DNA from: Kitasatospora purpeofusca
Lineage (GTDB): Bacteria > Actinomycetota > Actinomycetes > Streptomycetales > Streptomycetaceae
Length of the DNA: 64,000 nucleotides
Direction of reading: 5' to 3'
Assembly (NCBI RefSeq): GCF_000718025.1
Contig: NZ_JODS01000013.1
Span: forward strand, 62,001 to 126,000
Below the pieces are notes generated by a model, which was not told the origin of the DNA, searched no databases, and was given only the letters and a program-made list of their open reading frames with translations. The translations under genes and the position numbers were made by a program. Positions 16,195-23,370 of the stretch are shown here, one piece after another. Each line of letters starts with the position of its first letter. Position 1 is the first letter of the stretch.

Positions 16195-16776
16195 TCAGCC
16201 GAAGTCGTCGCCGTCCCAGCCGTCGTCGGAGTCGCCCCAGTCGCCGAAGTCCTCGGTGGTGCCCGGGTCCCCGTGCTGGTCCCCGGACCCGTCGCCGTCC
16301 ACCGATATGTCGCCGCTGCCACCGCTTCCTCCTCCGCCGTCACCGCCGCCGGAGGAGGAGGCCTGCTGGCGGGCCTGCTGGCGCAGCTCCTCCTCCTCGG
16401 CCTCGGACAGGACCATGGGCGGCAGTTGGGCGGCGGTGATCGCGGCGACGCCCGCCACCCCGAGGGCACCGACCACCACCCCGAGCCGTCCGCCGAAGGA
16501 GCTGCGGTTGAGGGTGACCAGCCGGCCGCTGCCCCACACGGTGCGGCCGTAGCCGAGGTCGCGGCCGTACTCGGCGGTGCCGTCCGCGTACCGCCGTTTG
16601 ACCAGGTCGCGGCCGAGCGGCTCGTCGGTGCCGGAGCGGCCGAGGCTGTCGTGCCAGTGGATCTGCCGGTCGGTGCCGCGCCGGCGCCACTCGCTGCGGC
16701 CGTCCTCGTACCGGCGGTGGACTTGGCCGTCCGCCAGCAGTTCGTCGCGGTAGCCGAGATGGCGTGCGTTGCTCAT
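16195..16776 (-). CDS. Membrane protein with YxDG repeats and Asp/Gly-rich tail
   Basis: A 193-residue protein of unknown function. The N-terminal half (1-95) has recurring short charged motifs (RRYEDGRSEW, KRRYADGTAEYG, GYGRTVWGSG), like MORN or related beta-hairpin repeats. A single hydrophobic helix follows (about 97-117, GVVVGALGVAGVAAITAA), then a Glu/Gln helix, a Gly/Ser linker and a very acidic end rich in Asp, Gly and Trp that finishes DGDDFG. The start at 16776 is the only sensible ATG. It lies between the Toprim-like gene and the AsnB-like gene on the same strand. The odd tail could bind metal or be a modification target; nothing proves this. Confidence 0.75.
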   Translation of the reverse strand: MSNARHLGYRDELLADGQVHRRYEDGRSEWRRRGTDRQIHWHDSLGRSGTDEPLGRDLVKRRYADGTAEYGRDLGYGRTVWGSGRLVTLNRSSFGGRLGVVVGALGVAGVAAITAAQLPPMVLSEAEEEELRQQARQQASSSGGGDGGGGSGGSGDISVDGDGSGDQHGDPGTTEDFGDWGDSDDGWDGDDFG

Positions 16777-16797
16777 GGGTGCGGGGTCCTCACAGAC

Positions 16798-16833
16798 TCG
16801 GACAGGTCGGACAGGTCGGACGGGTCGGACGGT
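16798..16833. repeat. 9-bp tandem repeat, four copies
   Basis: Four consecutive units of TCGGACAGG (the last two vary in the final three bases) lie just upstream of the YxDG-repeat membrane protein start, in the gap to the preceding Toprim-like gene. Confidence 0.85.
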
Positions 16834-16866
16834 GCGTACGGATCGGGGAGCGGAGCGGAGCGGGGT

Positions 16867-17727
16867 TCAGCCGGCCGGCCAGCTGAGGAAGCCGCTGCCG
16901 CGCACGGCACGGACCCGCCGGTGCAGCGGGGTGCGGCGCGGACCGGCCGTCCCGCCGCCGCGCAGCTGGCGGATCACGGTGTGCAGCAGCCGGGCCGGCG
17001 GGACGGCGGCCAGTTCGATGGTCCGGCCGCTGCCCAGCCAGGCCCGCTCCTCGGGGCGCAGCCCGGCGGGCAGCGGTCCCCGGTGGCCGTGCGGGCCGCG
17101 TCCGGAGGTCAGGTGCAGGGTGTTGGCATGCCGGGGCACCAGGCCCATCGAGCGGACCCGGACGCCCGCCGGCCCGGCCCCGTCCGGACCGGCCGTCGAT
17201 CCGTACGCGGCCCGGACCTGCTCGAAGCAGGCGAGCCCGGACGGGCTGGCGTCGTGCAGCACGTGCACCACGGCGCCCCCGGCCCGCTCCAGCGCGCCCA
17301 CCAGCCGCTCGTCCAGCGGCAGTTCGTCCCCCGGGAGCACCGGGCAGGCGGCCTCCAGGTGCAGGTCGTTGGCGATCAGCATCGCGGTGATCTCCCGGCT
17401 CTGGCAGACCAGCAGCCGGGGCAGCCCGTAGTCGTAGAGGTCGGGCTCCTCGGCGACGGCTGCGCGGGGGCCGGCCGGCCGGGGCGCGGCCGGCGGCAGC
17501 AGACCGGGCAGCTCGTCCCGGCGCGCGGCCAGCGCGGCGGCGAACCGGGCGTACCGGACGGGCGGTGCCAGGGTGTACGGGATCCGGCGCGGCCCGGCGT
17601 GCAGCGGCTGGAGCACCCGGCACAGCTCGTAGTAGAGCTGCCGCTCGGTGTACCGCAGCCCGCCGGGCGCCCCGGCCCGGCCGGCGGCGACGGTCAGCGC
17701 GCCGTCCAGCAGCGGACGCAGCGTCAT
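16867..17727 (-). CDS. Toprim-like protein of unknown function
   Basis: A 286-residue protein. The N-terminus has YTERQLYYELCRVLQP, which resembles the winged-helix start of Spo11/TopoVI-A-type proteins. The middle has LLVCQSREITAMLIANDL and then VVHVLHDASPSG, which sits where a Toprim fold carries its acidic DxDPxG motif, here with Ser in place of the second Asp. The C-terminus ends VRGSGFLSWPAG. The LHDASPxG and FLSWP motifs recur in the next two upstream genes, so all three are related. No transmembrane segment is seen here, unlike the two paralogs. It lies 28 bp after the stop of the preceding paralog, suggesting co-transcription. Catalysis is doubtful because the motif is altered. Confidence 0.7.
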   Translation of the reverse strand: MTLRPLLDGALTVAAGRAGAPGGLRYTERQLYYELCRVLQPLHAGPRRIPYTLAPPVRYARFAAALAARRDELPGLLPPAAPRPAGPRAAVAEEPDLYDYGLPRLLVCQSREITAMLIANDLHLEAACPVLPGDELPLDERLVGALERAGGAVVHVLHDASPSGLACFEQVRAAYGSTAGPDGAGPAGVRVRSMGLVPRHANTLHLTSGRGPHGHRGPLPAGLRPEERAWLGSGRTIELAAVPPARLLHTVIRQLRGGGTAGPRRTPLHRRVRAVRGSGFLSWPAG

Positions 17728-17755
17728 GGGTTCCTGCCTTTCGTCGTCCCCGCGC

Positions 17756-18934
17756 TCACGCGGGGCCCTTGCCGAGTCCCGGGCCGTCCGGTCGGGCCCC
17801 GCCGGCGCCGCCGGGCGCGCCGTCCGCCCCGGGTTCGGGCCAGCTCATGAAGCCGACGGCGAGCGCCCGGCGGCGGGTCTCCAGCGGGTTCTCCGGCCGG
17901 CCCGCCGCCGGGGAGCGCACCGGTCCGGTCCGTCGGGCGGCCGGGGCCCCGGCCGTCGGCGGCGCGGTGATCCGCTCGGCGGCCCGGTCGGCGATCGCCA
18001 GCAGCCGTTTCGGGGCCAGCGCGGCGAGCGGGGTCCACCAGCCCTCGGCGAACCACTCCCGCTGGCTGCCGGTCAGCTCGGGAACCGACCGCTGCAGGCG
18101 CAGGTAGAGCTCCTCCGGGCGGTACAGGTCGCGCAGCAGCGTGTACTTGGTCTGGTCGACCAGCACGGTGCGCACCGACAGCCCGGCGTCCAGCACCCGC
18201 GGGCCGGGGCGGGCGGCGCGCGCGTCGGCGGCCAGCAGGTGGCCCTGGGGCGAGGCGTCGTGCAGCACCACCAGCGGCAGTCCGGCCGGGACCTCGCGCA
18301 GGTCCCGCACCAGCAGCGCGCGGTGCCGTTCGGGGTAGCGGTTGGCGTGCAGGAAGGCGATGACCGTCCGGTCCGGGCAGAGCAGCACGAAGGCCGGGTG
18401 GGCGGGTGGCGGTCCGGCCCGGACCAGCCCGTCGTCCACCAGCCCCGGCGGCAGCGAGCCGTAGGTGGTCCGCCACCGGTCCAGCACGGTGCTGCGGAAC
18501 TCGTCCTCCGTCCAGCGGGAGTGGACCGACTCGTCCGGTGCGGGGACGTCCGACAGCATCCACTGGCGGATGGCGAAGCCGATCAGCAGGACGGCCGGCA
18601 GCAGCAGCCACGGGCCGAACGGGGTGAGGATCGTGCCGAGGCCGATCAGGGTCAGGATGCCCCCGGGGACGAACAGTCCGCCCGCGACGGCCTTGTCGCC
18701 CCGGTACTTCTGCGGCGGGCGCCCCCGGTGCTGGAGGGAGTGGTTCAGCTGCCCGGCGGTGACGACCAGCCGGCCCCCGTCGGAGAGCTTCCCGACGGCC
18801 TTGCGGATCCGCAGGTCGTGCAGCCCGGCGCCGTCGATCTTGGGGTCGAGCGCGAACTCCTCGCGGCAGTAGGTGCAGCGGCGCCCGGTCCGCTGACGCT
18901 GGATGAGGTCCTTCGAGCAGTGCGGGCAGATCAT
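17756..18934 (-). CDS. Zinc-ribbon membrane protein, Toprim-like family paralog 1
   Basis: A 392-residue protein. An N-terminal zinc ribbon (CPHCSKDL at residues 3-10, then CTYC) is followed by a conserved block LHDLRIRKAVGKLSDGG and two adjacent hydrophobic segments (about 85-125). The large soluble region has LLCPDRTVIAFLHANRY and VVLHDASPQG, followed by W-x-P-L and KRLL motifs and the signature FMSWPEP before a disordered Gly/Pro tail. The ATG at 18934 overlaps the stop of the upstream paralog by four bases (ATGA), so the two are translationally coupled. It is not a known enzyme family to me. A membrane-attached nucleotide- or nucleic-acid-sensing role would fit the zinc ribbon plus Toprim-like core, but this is inference. 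Confidence 0.75.
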   Translation of the reverse strand: MICPHCSKDLIQRQRTGRRCTYCREEFALDPKIDGAGLHDLRIRKAVGKLSDGGRLVVTAGQLNHSLQHRGRPPQKYRGDKAVAGGLFVPGGILTLIGLGTILTPFGPWLLLPAVLLIGFAIRQWMLSDVPAPDESVHSRWTEDEFRSTVLDRWRTTYGSLPPGLVDDGLVRAGPPPAHPAFVLLCPDRTVIAFLHANRYPERHRALLVRDLREVPAGLPLVVLHDASPQGHLLAADARAARPGPRVLDAGLSVRTVLVDQTKYTLLRDLYRPEELYLRLQRSVPELTGSQREWFAEGWWTPLAALAPKRLLAIADRAAERITAPPTAGAPAARRTGPVRSPAAGRPENPLETRRRALAVGFMSWPEPGADGAPGGAGGARPDGPGLGKGPA

Positions 18935-20079
18935 CGCGGTACCTCCGGCACCGGCCAGCTGAGGAATCCGACATTTCCGTGCAGCGCCCGCTCGGCGGCC
19001 CGTTCGGCCATCGTCAGCAGCCGCTTGGGCGGCACCGCCACCAGCGGGCTCCACAGCCCCTTGCCGAGCCAGAGGCGCTCCCGGTCGGAGAGCCCCGGCA
19101 GCCGCGCCAGCACGCCCTCCAGGGCCTCGCGTTCCTGGTGCTCGTACAGGTGGACGGCCCGATCCCAGGCCGCCACCGCGGTGCGGGGCGACAGTCCGGC
19201 GTCCACCACCGGGACGGCCGGCCGCGCGGCCCTGGCCTCGCGGACCAGCAGGAGGCCCTGCGGGGAGGCGTCGTGCAGCACGATCACGGGCAGGTCGTCC
19301 GGCAGCTCCGCCACCGAGCCGACGATCACCGCCCGGTAGCGCACCGCGAAGGTGTTGGCGTGCAGGAAGGCGGTGACCGTCCGGTCCGGGCAGAGCACCG
19401 CGAGCACCGGCGGCCCGACCGAGGCCGAGGGCGGGACCGCGGCGTCCTCGACCACCCCGTCGGGGAGGCCGCCGTAGACCTCGTGCCAGGGGTTCAGGAC
19501 CTTGCTCCGGAACTCCGCGTCGGTCCAGTCGGGGCGGTTGTCCAGCGGCGTGGTCCAGGCCGCCTCCTGCCGCCGCAGCAGTTCGCGCCGCAGCTGCCAC
19601 TGCCGCTCGGCCAGCTCCCACCGGGCCCTGATCCGCTTGCGCCGCAGCAGCCGGACCGCGTCCTTCGCCATCGCCCCGAGCAGCGCCAGGCCGAAGAACC
19701 CGGCCACGGCCGCCAGCATGATCGCGGCCGGCAGCCGGGTGACCAGTAAGTAGGCGACGGTGACCAGCCCGGTGCCCATGCCGAGGCAGAAGGCGAGCAC
19801 ACCGACGCCCTCGAACCGGGGCTCGGCCGGCCGGCCGGGCGGGTCCTTGTGGGGCCGGAGCGGCGGCTGCCCGCGTTCGTGGTGCGCCCAGCGGAGCTGC
19901 TGGACCGTCAGGACGACCCGGCCGCCGTCGCCCAGCCGCTCGACGGTGCGGCGCAGCCGCAGGTCGTGCAGCCCCCGGGTGTACTTCGGCTCCAGCGCGA
20001 ACCGCTGCTGGCACTTCCAGCAGGTGCGGCCGGTGCGGGCCTTCCCGGGCAGCTCGGTCTCGCAGCGCGGGCACTTCAT
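18931..20079 (-). CDS. Zinc-ribbon membrane protein, Toprim-like family paralog 2
   Basis: A 382-residue paralog of the gene that follows it. Same order: zinc ribbon CPRCETEL...CWKC at the N-terminus, LHDLRLRRTVERLGDGG, two hydrophobic segments (about 93-135), a basic Arg-rich helix (RLLRRKRIRARWELAERQ), then LCPDRTVTAFLHANTF, VIVLHDASPQG, LWSPLVAVPPKRLL and the terminal VGFLSWPVPEV. The ATG at 20079 overlaps the cupin stop (ATGA), and its own stop overlaps the next start. Tight coupling of cupin and both paralogs implies one functional unit. Function unknown. Confidence 0.75.
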   Translation of the reverse strand: MKCPRCETELPGKARTGRTCWKCQQRFALEPKYTRGLHDLRLRRTVERLGDGGRVVLTVQQLRWAHHERGQPPLRPHKDPPGRPAEPRFEGVGVLAFCLGMGTGLVTVAYLLVTRLPAAIMLAAVAGFFGLALLGAMAKDAVRLLRRKRIRARWELAERQWQLRRELLRRQEAAWTTPLDNRPDWTDAEFRSKVLNPWHEVYGGLPDGVVEDAAVPPSASVGPPVLAVLCPDRTVTAFLHANTFAVRYRAVIVGSVAELPDDLPVIVLHDASPQGLLLVREARAARPAVPVVDAGLSPRTAVAAWDRAVHLYEHQEREALEGVLARLPGLSDRERLWLGKGLWSPLVAVPPKRLLTMAERAAERALHGNVGFLSWPVPEVPR

Positions 20080-20747
20080 CGCGTGGACTCCTCCAGCGTG
20101 GCCGCCAGTCGCCGCAACCCGGCCGCCAGCCGTTCCCGCCGGCTGACCGTGCCGATCCGCTGCCCGCGCTCCACCGCCCGCAGCGCCTCGGCGAGTTCGG
20201 TCTCCGACCGGCGCTCGGCCTCGGCGGCGGTGATCGCGTAGTCCTCGTGGTCGATGCCGTAGCCGGTGTTGGCGGCCAGGATGTTGAGCGGCTCGCGGCC
20301 CCGGTTGGCGAAGGAGTGCGGCATCAGCTCGGGTATCCGTATCAGCAGCCCCGGGGTCAGCGGCACCTCCACCACCCGGCGCCGCTCGGCGTCGTACAGC
20401 CCGCAGGCGGCGTGGCCGAGGCTGAGCACCAGGTGCTCGCCGCCGTGCGCGTGCGGGGTGAAGGCGCTGCGGGGGGCGACGATGCCGAGTTTGTAGGTGG
20501 CGTTCGACGGCCGCTCCGGCGACGTCTTGGCGTCGCCCACCAGGTAGTGGGCGAACTGGCCCTCGTCGATGAACCGCAGCAGTTCCTCGCCGGCCGGCCC
20601 GTGCGGGGCCTCCGGGCCCAACTCCCGTGCGCCGTCCCGGTCCGCGAGCAGCACTCGGCCGTCCGGCCGCAGCCGGTAGAGTTCCGCCCCGGCCGGCAGC
20701 CGCCCGGCGAGCCTCTCGAGTTCCCGCAGCCCCGATCGTACGGACAT
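20076..20747 (-). CDS. Cupin-domain protein
   Basis: A 223-residue protein with a single cupin barrel: HAHGGEHLVLSLG (metal-binding H-x-H and Glu) and IPELMPHSF (third His) in the canonical order, near residues 110-160. The C-terminal 60 residues are helical and charged. The ATG at 20747 is followed by MSVRSGLRELERLAGRL, a plausible N-terminal helix. It is the first gene of a coupled set (its stop overlaps the next start) and lies 33 bp downstream of a 7-3-7 palindrome. It could be a small dioxygenase or a sensor; the sequence does not decide. Confidence 0.82.
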   Translation of the reverse strand: MSVRSGLRELERLAGRLPAGAELYRLRPDGRVLLADRDGARELGPEAPHGPAGEELLRFIDEGQFAHYLVGDAKTSPERPSNATYKLGIVAPRSAFTPHAHGGEHLVLSLGHAACGLYDAERRRVVEVPLTPGLLIRIPELMPHSFANRGREPLNILAANTGYGIDHEDYAITAAEAERRSETELAEALRAVERGQRIGTVSRRERLAAGLRRLAATLEESTR

Positions 20748-20779
20748 CGGCCACCCCACCCCCACCTCGACCCGTGCGA

Positions 20780-20796
20780 CGTCACCCCCGGTGACG
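20780..20796. promoter_or_regulatory. Palindrome upstream of the cupin operon
   Basis: Perfect inverted repeat CGTCACC-CCC-GGTGACG, 33 bp before the cupin start in the 202-bp gap after the prenyl synthase. It may be an operator or a 5'-leader hairpin; the regulator is unknown. Confidence 0.45.
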
Positions 20797-20949
20797 CGGG
20801 GCGTCGCGCGGCCGGTTCCCGCCGTCCGGGACCGACGTTCCGGATCTTACGCACACGGGGTGACAACGCCCAGGGGCGAACGGGGCCGGGGGGAAGGGGC
20901 GGGCCGGGCCCGGTGAACGGGGGGCGGCGAACGGGCGTCGGGGAACCGG

Positions 20950-22062
20950 TCAGCGGCCCCGGGCCACCACGAAGTCGGGCAGCGCCAGCAGGAACGCGCG
21001 GGCCTCGGCGGCCTCCTCGGCGTCCTCGCCCCCGTCGCCCGGGCCGTCCACCGCGGTCGGGGCCGGGGCCGCGGCCAGTACGGCCTCGATCTCCCGTGCG
21101 GCGGCCGCGACCAGTCCGGCCGCCGCCTCCCGGGCGTGCGCGACGCAGTCGTAGGCCGTCATCCGGTCGAGCAGCCAGGCCACGTCCTCGGCCGCCCCGG
21201 GGCCGCGCTGGGACCGGGTGAGGCTCAGATGCCGCACCACGCGGGCGCGTTCGGCCGGGGTGGCGCGCTCCAGCAGCTGGATGAGCATCAGCGTCCGCTT
21301 GCCCTCCCAGAGGTCCCCGGCGATCTCCTTGCCGTACTCCTCGGCCTCCCCGACCAGGTTGAGCACGTCGTCCTGGATCTGGAAGGCGGCGCCGAGGTAC
21401 CAGCCGAACCGGTCCAGCCGGGCGGCGTCCGCACCCGCCCCCTCGGCGACCAGCAGGCCGGAGCGGCACGGGTAGAGGAAGGTGTACCAGGAGGTCTTCT
21501 TCAGGCACATCCGGTAGTAGTCGGCGCTGGTCAGCCCGCAGGCGTTGTCCCGGATCCAGGCGATCTCCATCGCCTGCCCCTCCAGGGACTGGCGGCACAT
21601 CAGCTCGGTCTCCTCGAACAGCCGCCAGGCCAGTTCCCCGCCGAGCGCCCGCCGGTTGGCCATCACCCGGCGCAGACCGAGCAGGTTGGTCGCGTTGCCG
21701 ACGTTCAGCGCGACCTCCACGCCGTACCGGGCGGGCAGCGTGGGCTCGCCCCGGCGCAGTTCGCTGCCGTCCTGGATGTCGTCGTGGACGAGGAAGGCGT
21801 TGTGGAACAGCTCCACGGTGACGGCCGGGTTCAGGGCCCGCCCGGGGCTGCCGCCGAACGCGGCGCAGGTGGCCAGGCAGAGCGCGGCCCGCAGGCCCTT
21901 GCAGGGGCGGGTCGGGTAGTCGGCGGCCAGGTCGTAGAGGTAGGGCGGGCTCTGCTCGGGGATGTGGCGCAGGAGTTCGGCGAGGGTGCGCTCGCGGTAC
22001 CGGGCCAGGACGCGCTCGACCAGCGGCGCGCCGACGGCGGGGCGTCCGGCCGCCGTGGTCAC
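20950..22062 (-). CDS. Polyprenyl (geranylgeranyl-type) diphosphate synthase
   Basis: A 370-residue all-alpha isoprenyl diphosphate synthase. The first Asp-rich motif is HDDIQDGS, preceded by ELFHNAFLV; the second is FQIQDDVLNLVGE, where the usual third Asp is Asn. KGLR near residue 55 and GKRTLMLIQLL match substrate-binding segments. The GTG start at 22062 overlaps the stop of the preceding small gene (GTGA), so the pair is coupled. It would condense isopentenyl diphosphate onto an allylic primer. No prenyltransferase or terpene cyclase is nearby, so the product's fate is open. The Asn substitution may be tolerated or may alter chain length. Confidence 0.88.
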   Translation of the reverse strand: MTTAAGRPAVGAPLVERVLARYRERTLAELLRHIPEQSPPYLYDLAADYPTRPCKGLRAALCLATCAAFGGSPGRALNPAVTVELFHNAFLVHDDIQDGSELRRGEPTLPARYGVEVALNVGNATNLLGLRRVMANRRALGGELAWRLFEETELMCRQSLEGQAMEIAWIRDNACGLTSADYYRMCLKKTSWYTFLYPCRSGLLVAEGAGADAARLDRFGWYLGAAFQIQDDVLNLVGEAEEYGKEIAGDLWEGKRTLMLIQLLERATPAERARVVRHLSLTRSQRGPGAAEDVAWLLDRMTAYDCVAHAREAAAGLVAAAAREIEAVLAAAPAPTAVDGPGDGGEDAEEAAEARAFLLALPDFVVARGR

Positions 22063-22493
22063 CCCCGGGGCCGCTCGTCCGGTCCCGCGCCGTCGCGGCC
22101 GTCGGCGGCGCGCGGGTCGCCCTGCGGCCCGAAGGCGTTCCGCAGGCCCTGGTTGGCGAGGCCGGGGGCGAGCGAGCTCAGGCCGAGCAGCAGGTCGAGG
22201 ACGTCGTGGGCGTTGGCCGCGAGCCGCTGGGCCTGCTCGGACACCTCGCCGGTGGTGTTGGCGAGGACCCGCTCGCTCACCGCGTCGATCAGCTGGTGGG
22301 TGTTCTCCGAGACCCGGCCCACCAGCCGGTCGAACTCCTCCTGGTCGACCCGGTGCTCGCCGGTCAGCCGGGCGGTCGCCGCCTTGGCGTCGGCGATCCC
22401 GGCGGACAGCTCCTGCTCCAGGGCGGCCGCGGCCTCCATGACCGCGCGCGAGCCCTGCTCGCCCACATCGCTGAACCGACCGGCATCCGGCAT
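22059..22493 (-). CDS. Small helical protein coupled to prenyl synthase
   Basis: A 144-residue protein, mostly amphipathic helix (EAAAALEQELSAGIADAKAA, then RVSENTHQLIDAVSERVLAN) with a disordered charged tail. There is no signal or membrane segment, and I do not recognise it. The ATG at 22493 has AGGAGG 7 bases upstream, preferred over an upstream in-frame start. Its stop overlaps the prenyl synthase GTG, so it probably assists or scaffolds that enzyme. Confidence 0.7.
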   Translation of the reverse strand: MPDAGRFSDVGEQGSRAVMEAAAALEQELSAGIADAKAATARLTGEHRVDQEEFDRLVGRVSENTHQLIDAVSERVLANTTGEVSEQAQRLAANAHDVLDLLLGLSSLAPGLANQGLRNAFGPQGDPRAADGRDGAGPDERPRG

Positions 22494-22832
22494 GGCTGAC
22501 CTCCTGGTTCGCACCCCGGGCGGGGGCCGGGGCGGGCCGGGTCGGCGCGCGGCGGGGCGCCGTACCGATCGCCGATGGTACACGGCTGTGTGCGGAGCGT
22601 GTCCACGGCGTCACGGCGGAGGCGCCGGGCGCGCCTGCGTGCCGTGGTGCGCCGGAGTCGCCCCGGCGCGCGGCGGCGCCCGCGCGCCGGGTGCGGTCCG
22701 GGCGGCCCGGCGAGTCGGGGCTTCCCGTCCGTCCGGTCACTGATAGTGATTGCGTGATCGCGGAGCGATCCACCAGGGGGTGGAGGACGGCAGCACCGGA
22801 CAGCACGGGACAGCACAGGAGAAGGAGCGGTC
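22494..22832. other. 339-bp divergent intergenic region with palindromes
   Basis: Region between the leftward helical-protein gene and a rightward membrane-protein gene; no coding signal. Perfect short palindromes TCACT-GAT-AGTGA (22737-22749) and GATCGC-GGA-GCGATC (22756-22770) lie close together just upstream of the rightward gene and may be operators. A weak promoter-like pair for the leftward gene (TGGACA, 19 bp, TACCAT on the minus strand near 22574-22604) is possible. Confidence 0.5.
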
Positions 22833-23258
22833 ATGGGTGGCAGACAGCGTCCGTCGAAGGCACGGGGCGCCCGGCCGGAGGCAAAGCGGACCGGACGCCC
22901 GCCCGGCCCGCGCGCGGACCGGCCGGCGGTGGACCCCGGCCTGGAGATCGCCAGGCTGGAGGGCTACCTCGCCTGGGAGGCGGAGGTCGCGGCCGCCCAG
23001 CGGGACGCCCGGGCCTTCGCCGACCGCTTCCCCTGGCTCGGGCCGGACGACCGGGAGGCCCTGGAGCAGGCGTACACCGACGACCGCCTCCGGTACGCGG
23101 AGGAGGTCGTCGACCGCGCGGTGGGCCGCTGCCGCGCGCTGGCCGCCCGCTACCGTGCCGAGTGCCGCCGGATCTGCGCCCGCTGGGCGGCCGTGTGCCT
23201 CTCGGTGGCGGTCGCGGTCGCCCTGCTCGCCGTCGTCCCGGTCGCCCTGCACGGCTGA
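22833..23258 (+). CDS. Small tail-anchored membrane protein
   Basis: A 141-residue hypothetical protein: a basic, disordered N-terminus (to about 35), a charged helical middle (LEIARLEGYLAWEAEVAAAQ), and one C-terminal hydrophobic helix (AAVCLSVAVAVALLAVVPVA) ending at the stop, as in tail-anchored proteins. A strong AGGAGAAGGAG precedes the ATG. It converges on qcrB across a very strong terminator. I know no function. Confidence 0.72.
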   Translation: MGGRQRPSKARGARPEAKRTGRPPGPRADRPAVDPGLEIARLEGYLAWEAEVAAAQRDARAFADRFPWLGPDDREALEQAYTDDRLRYAEEVVDRAVGRCRALAARYRAECRRICARWAAVCLSVAVAVALLAVVPVALHG

Positions 23259-23294
23259 CCGGCCGCCCGCGGCACGGCTGACGGACCGCCGGTA

Positions 23295-23340
23295 CGACCG
23301 GGCCCGCCGCACACCAGGGGGTGTGCGGCGGGCCCGGTCG
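23295..23340. terminator. 21-bp perfect-stem convergent terminator
   Basis: A 21-bp perfect stem with a 4-base loop lies between the convergent tail-anchored protein gene and qcrB. Confidence 0.85.
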
Positions 23341-23370
23341 TGCGGTCCGCGGACGGCGGGGCGGACGGGA

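Noticed and set aside
16195..16776. RiPP precursor peptide for the AsnB-like ligase
   Set aside because: It is 193 residues with a membrane helix; there is no leader/core boundary, no B-protein or radical enzyme nearby, and the acidic tail alone is not enough.
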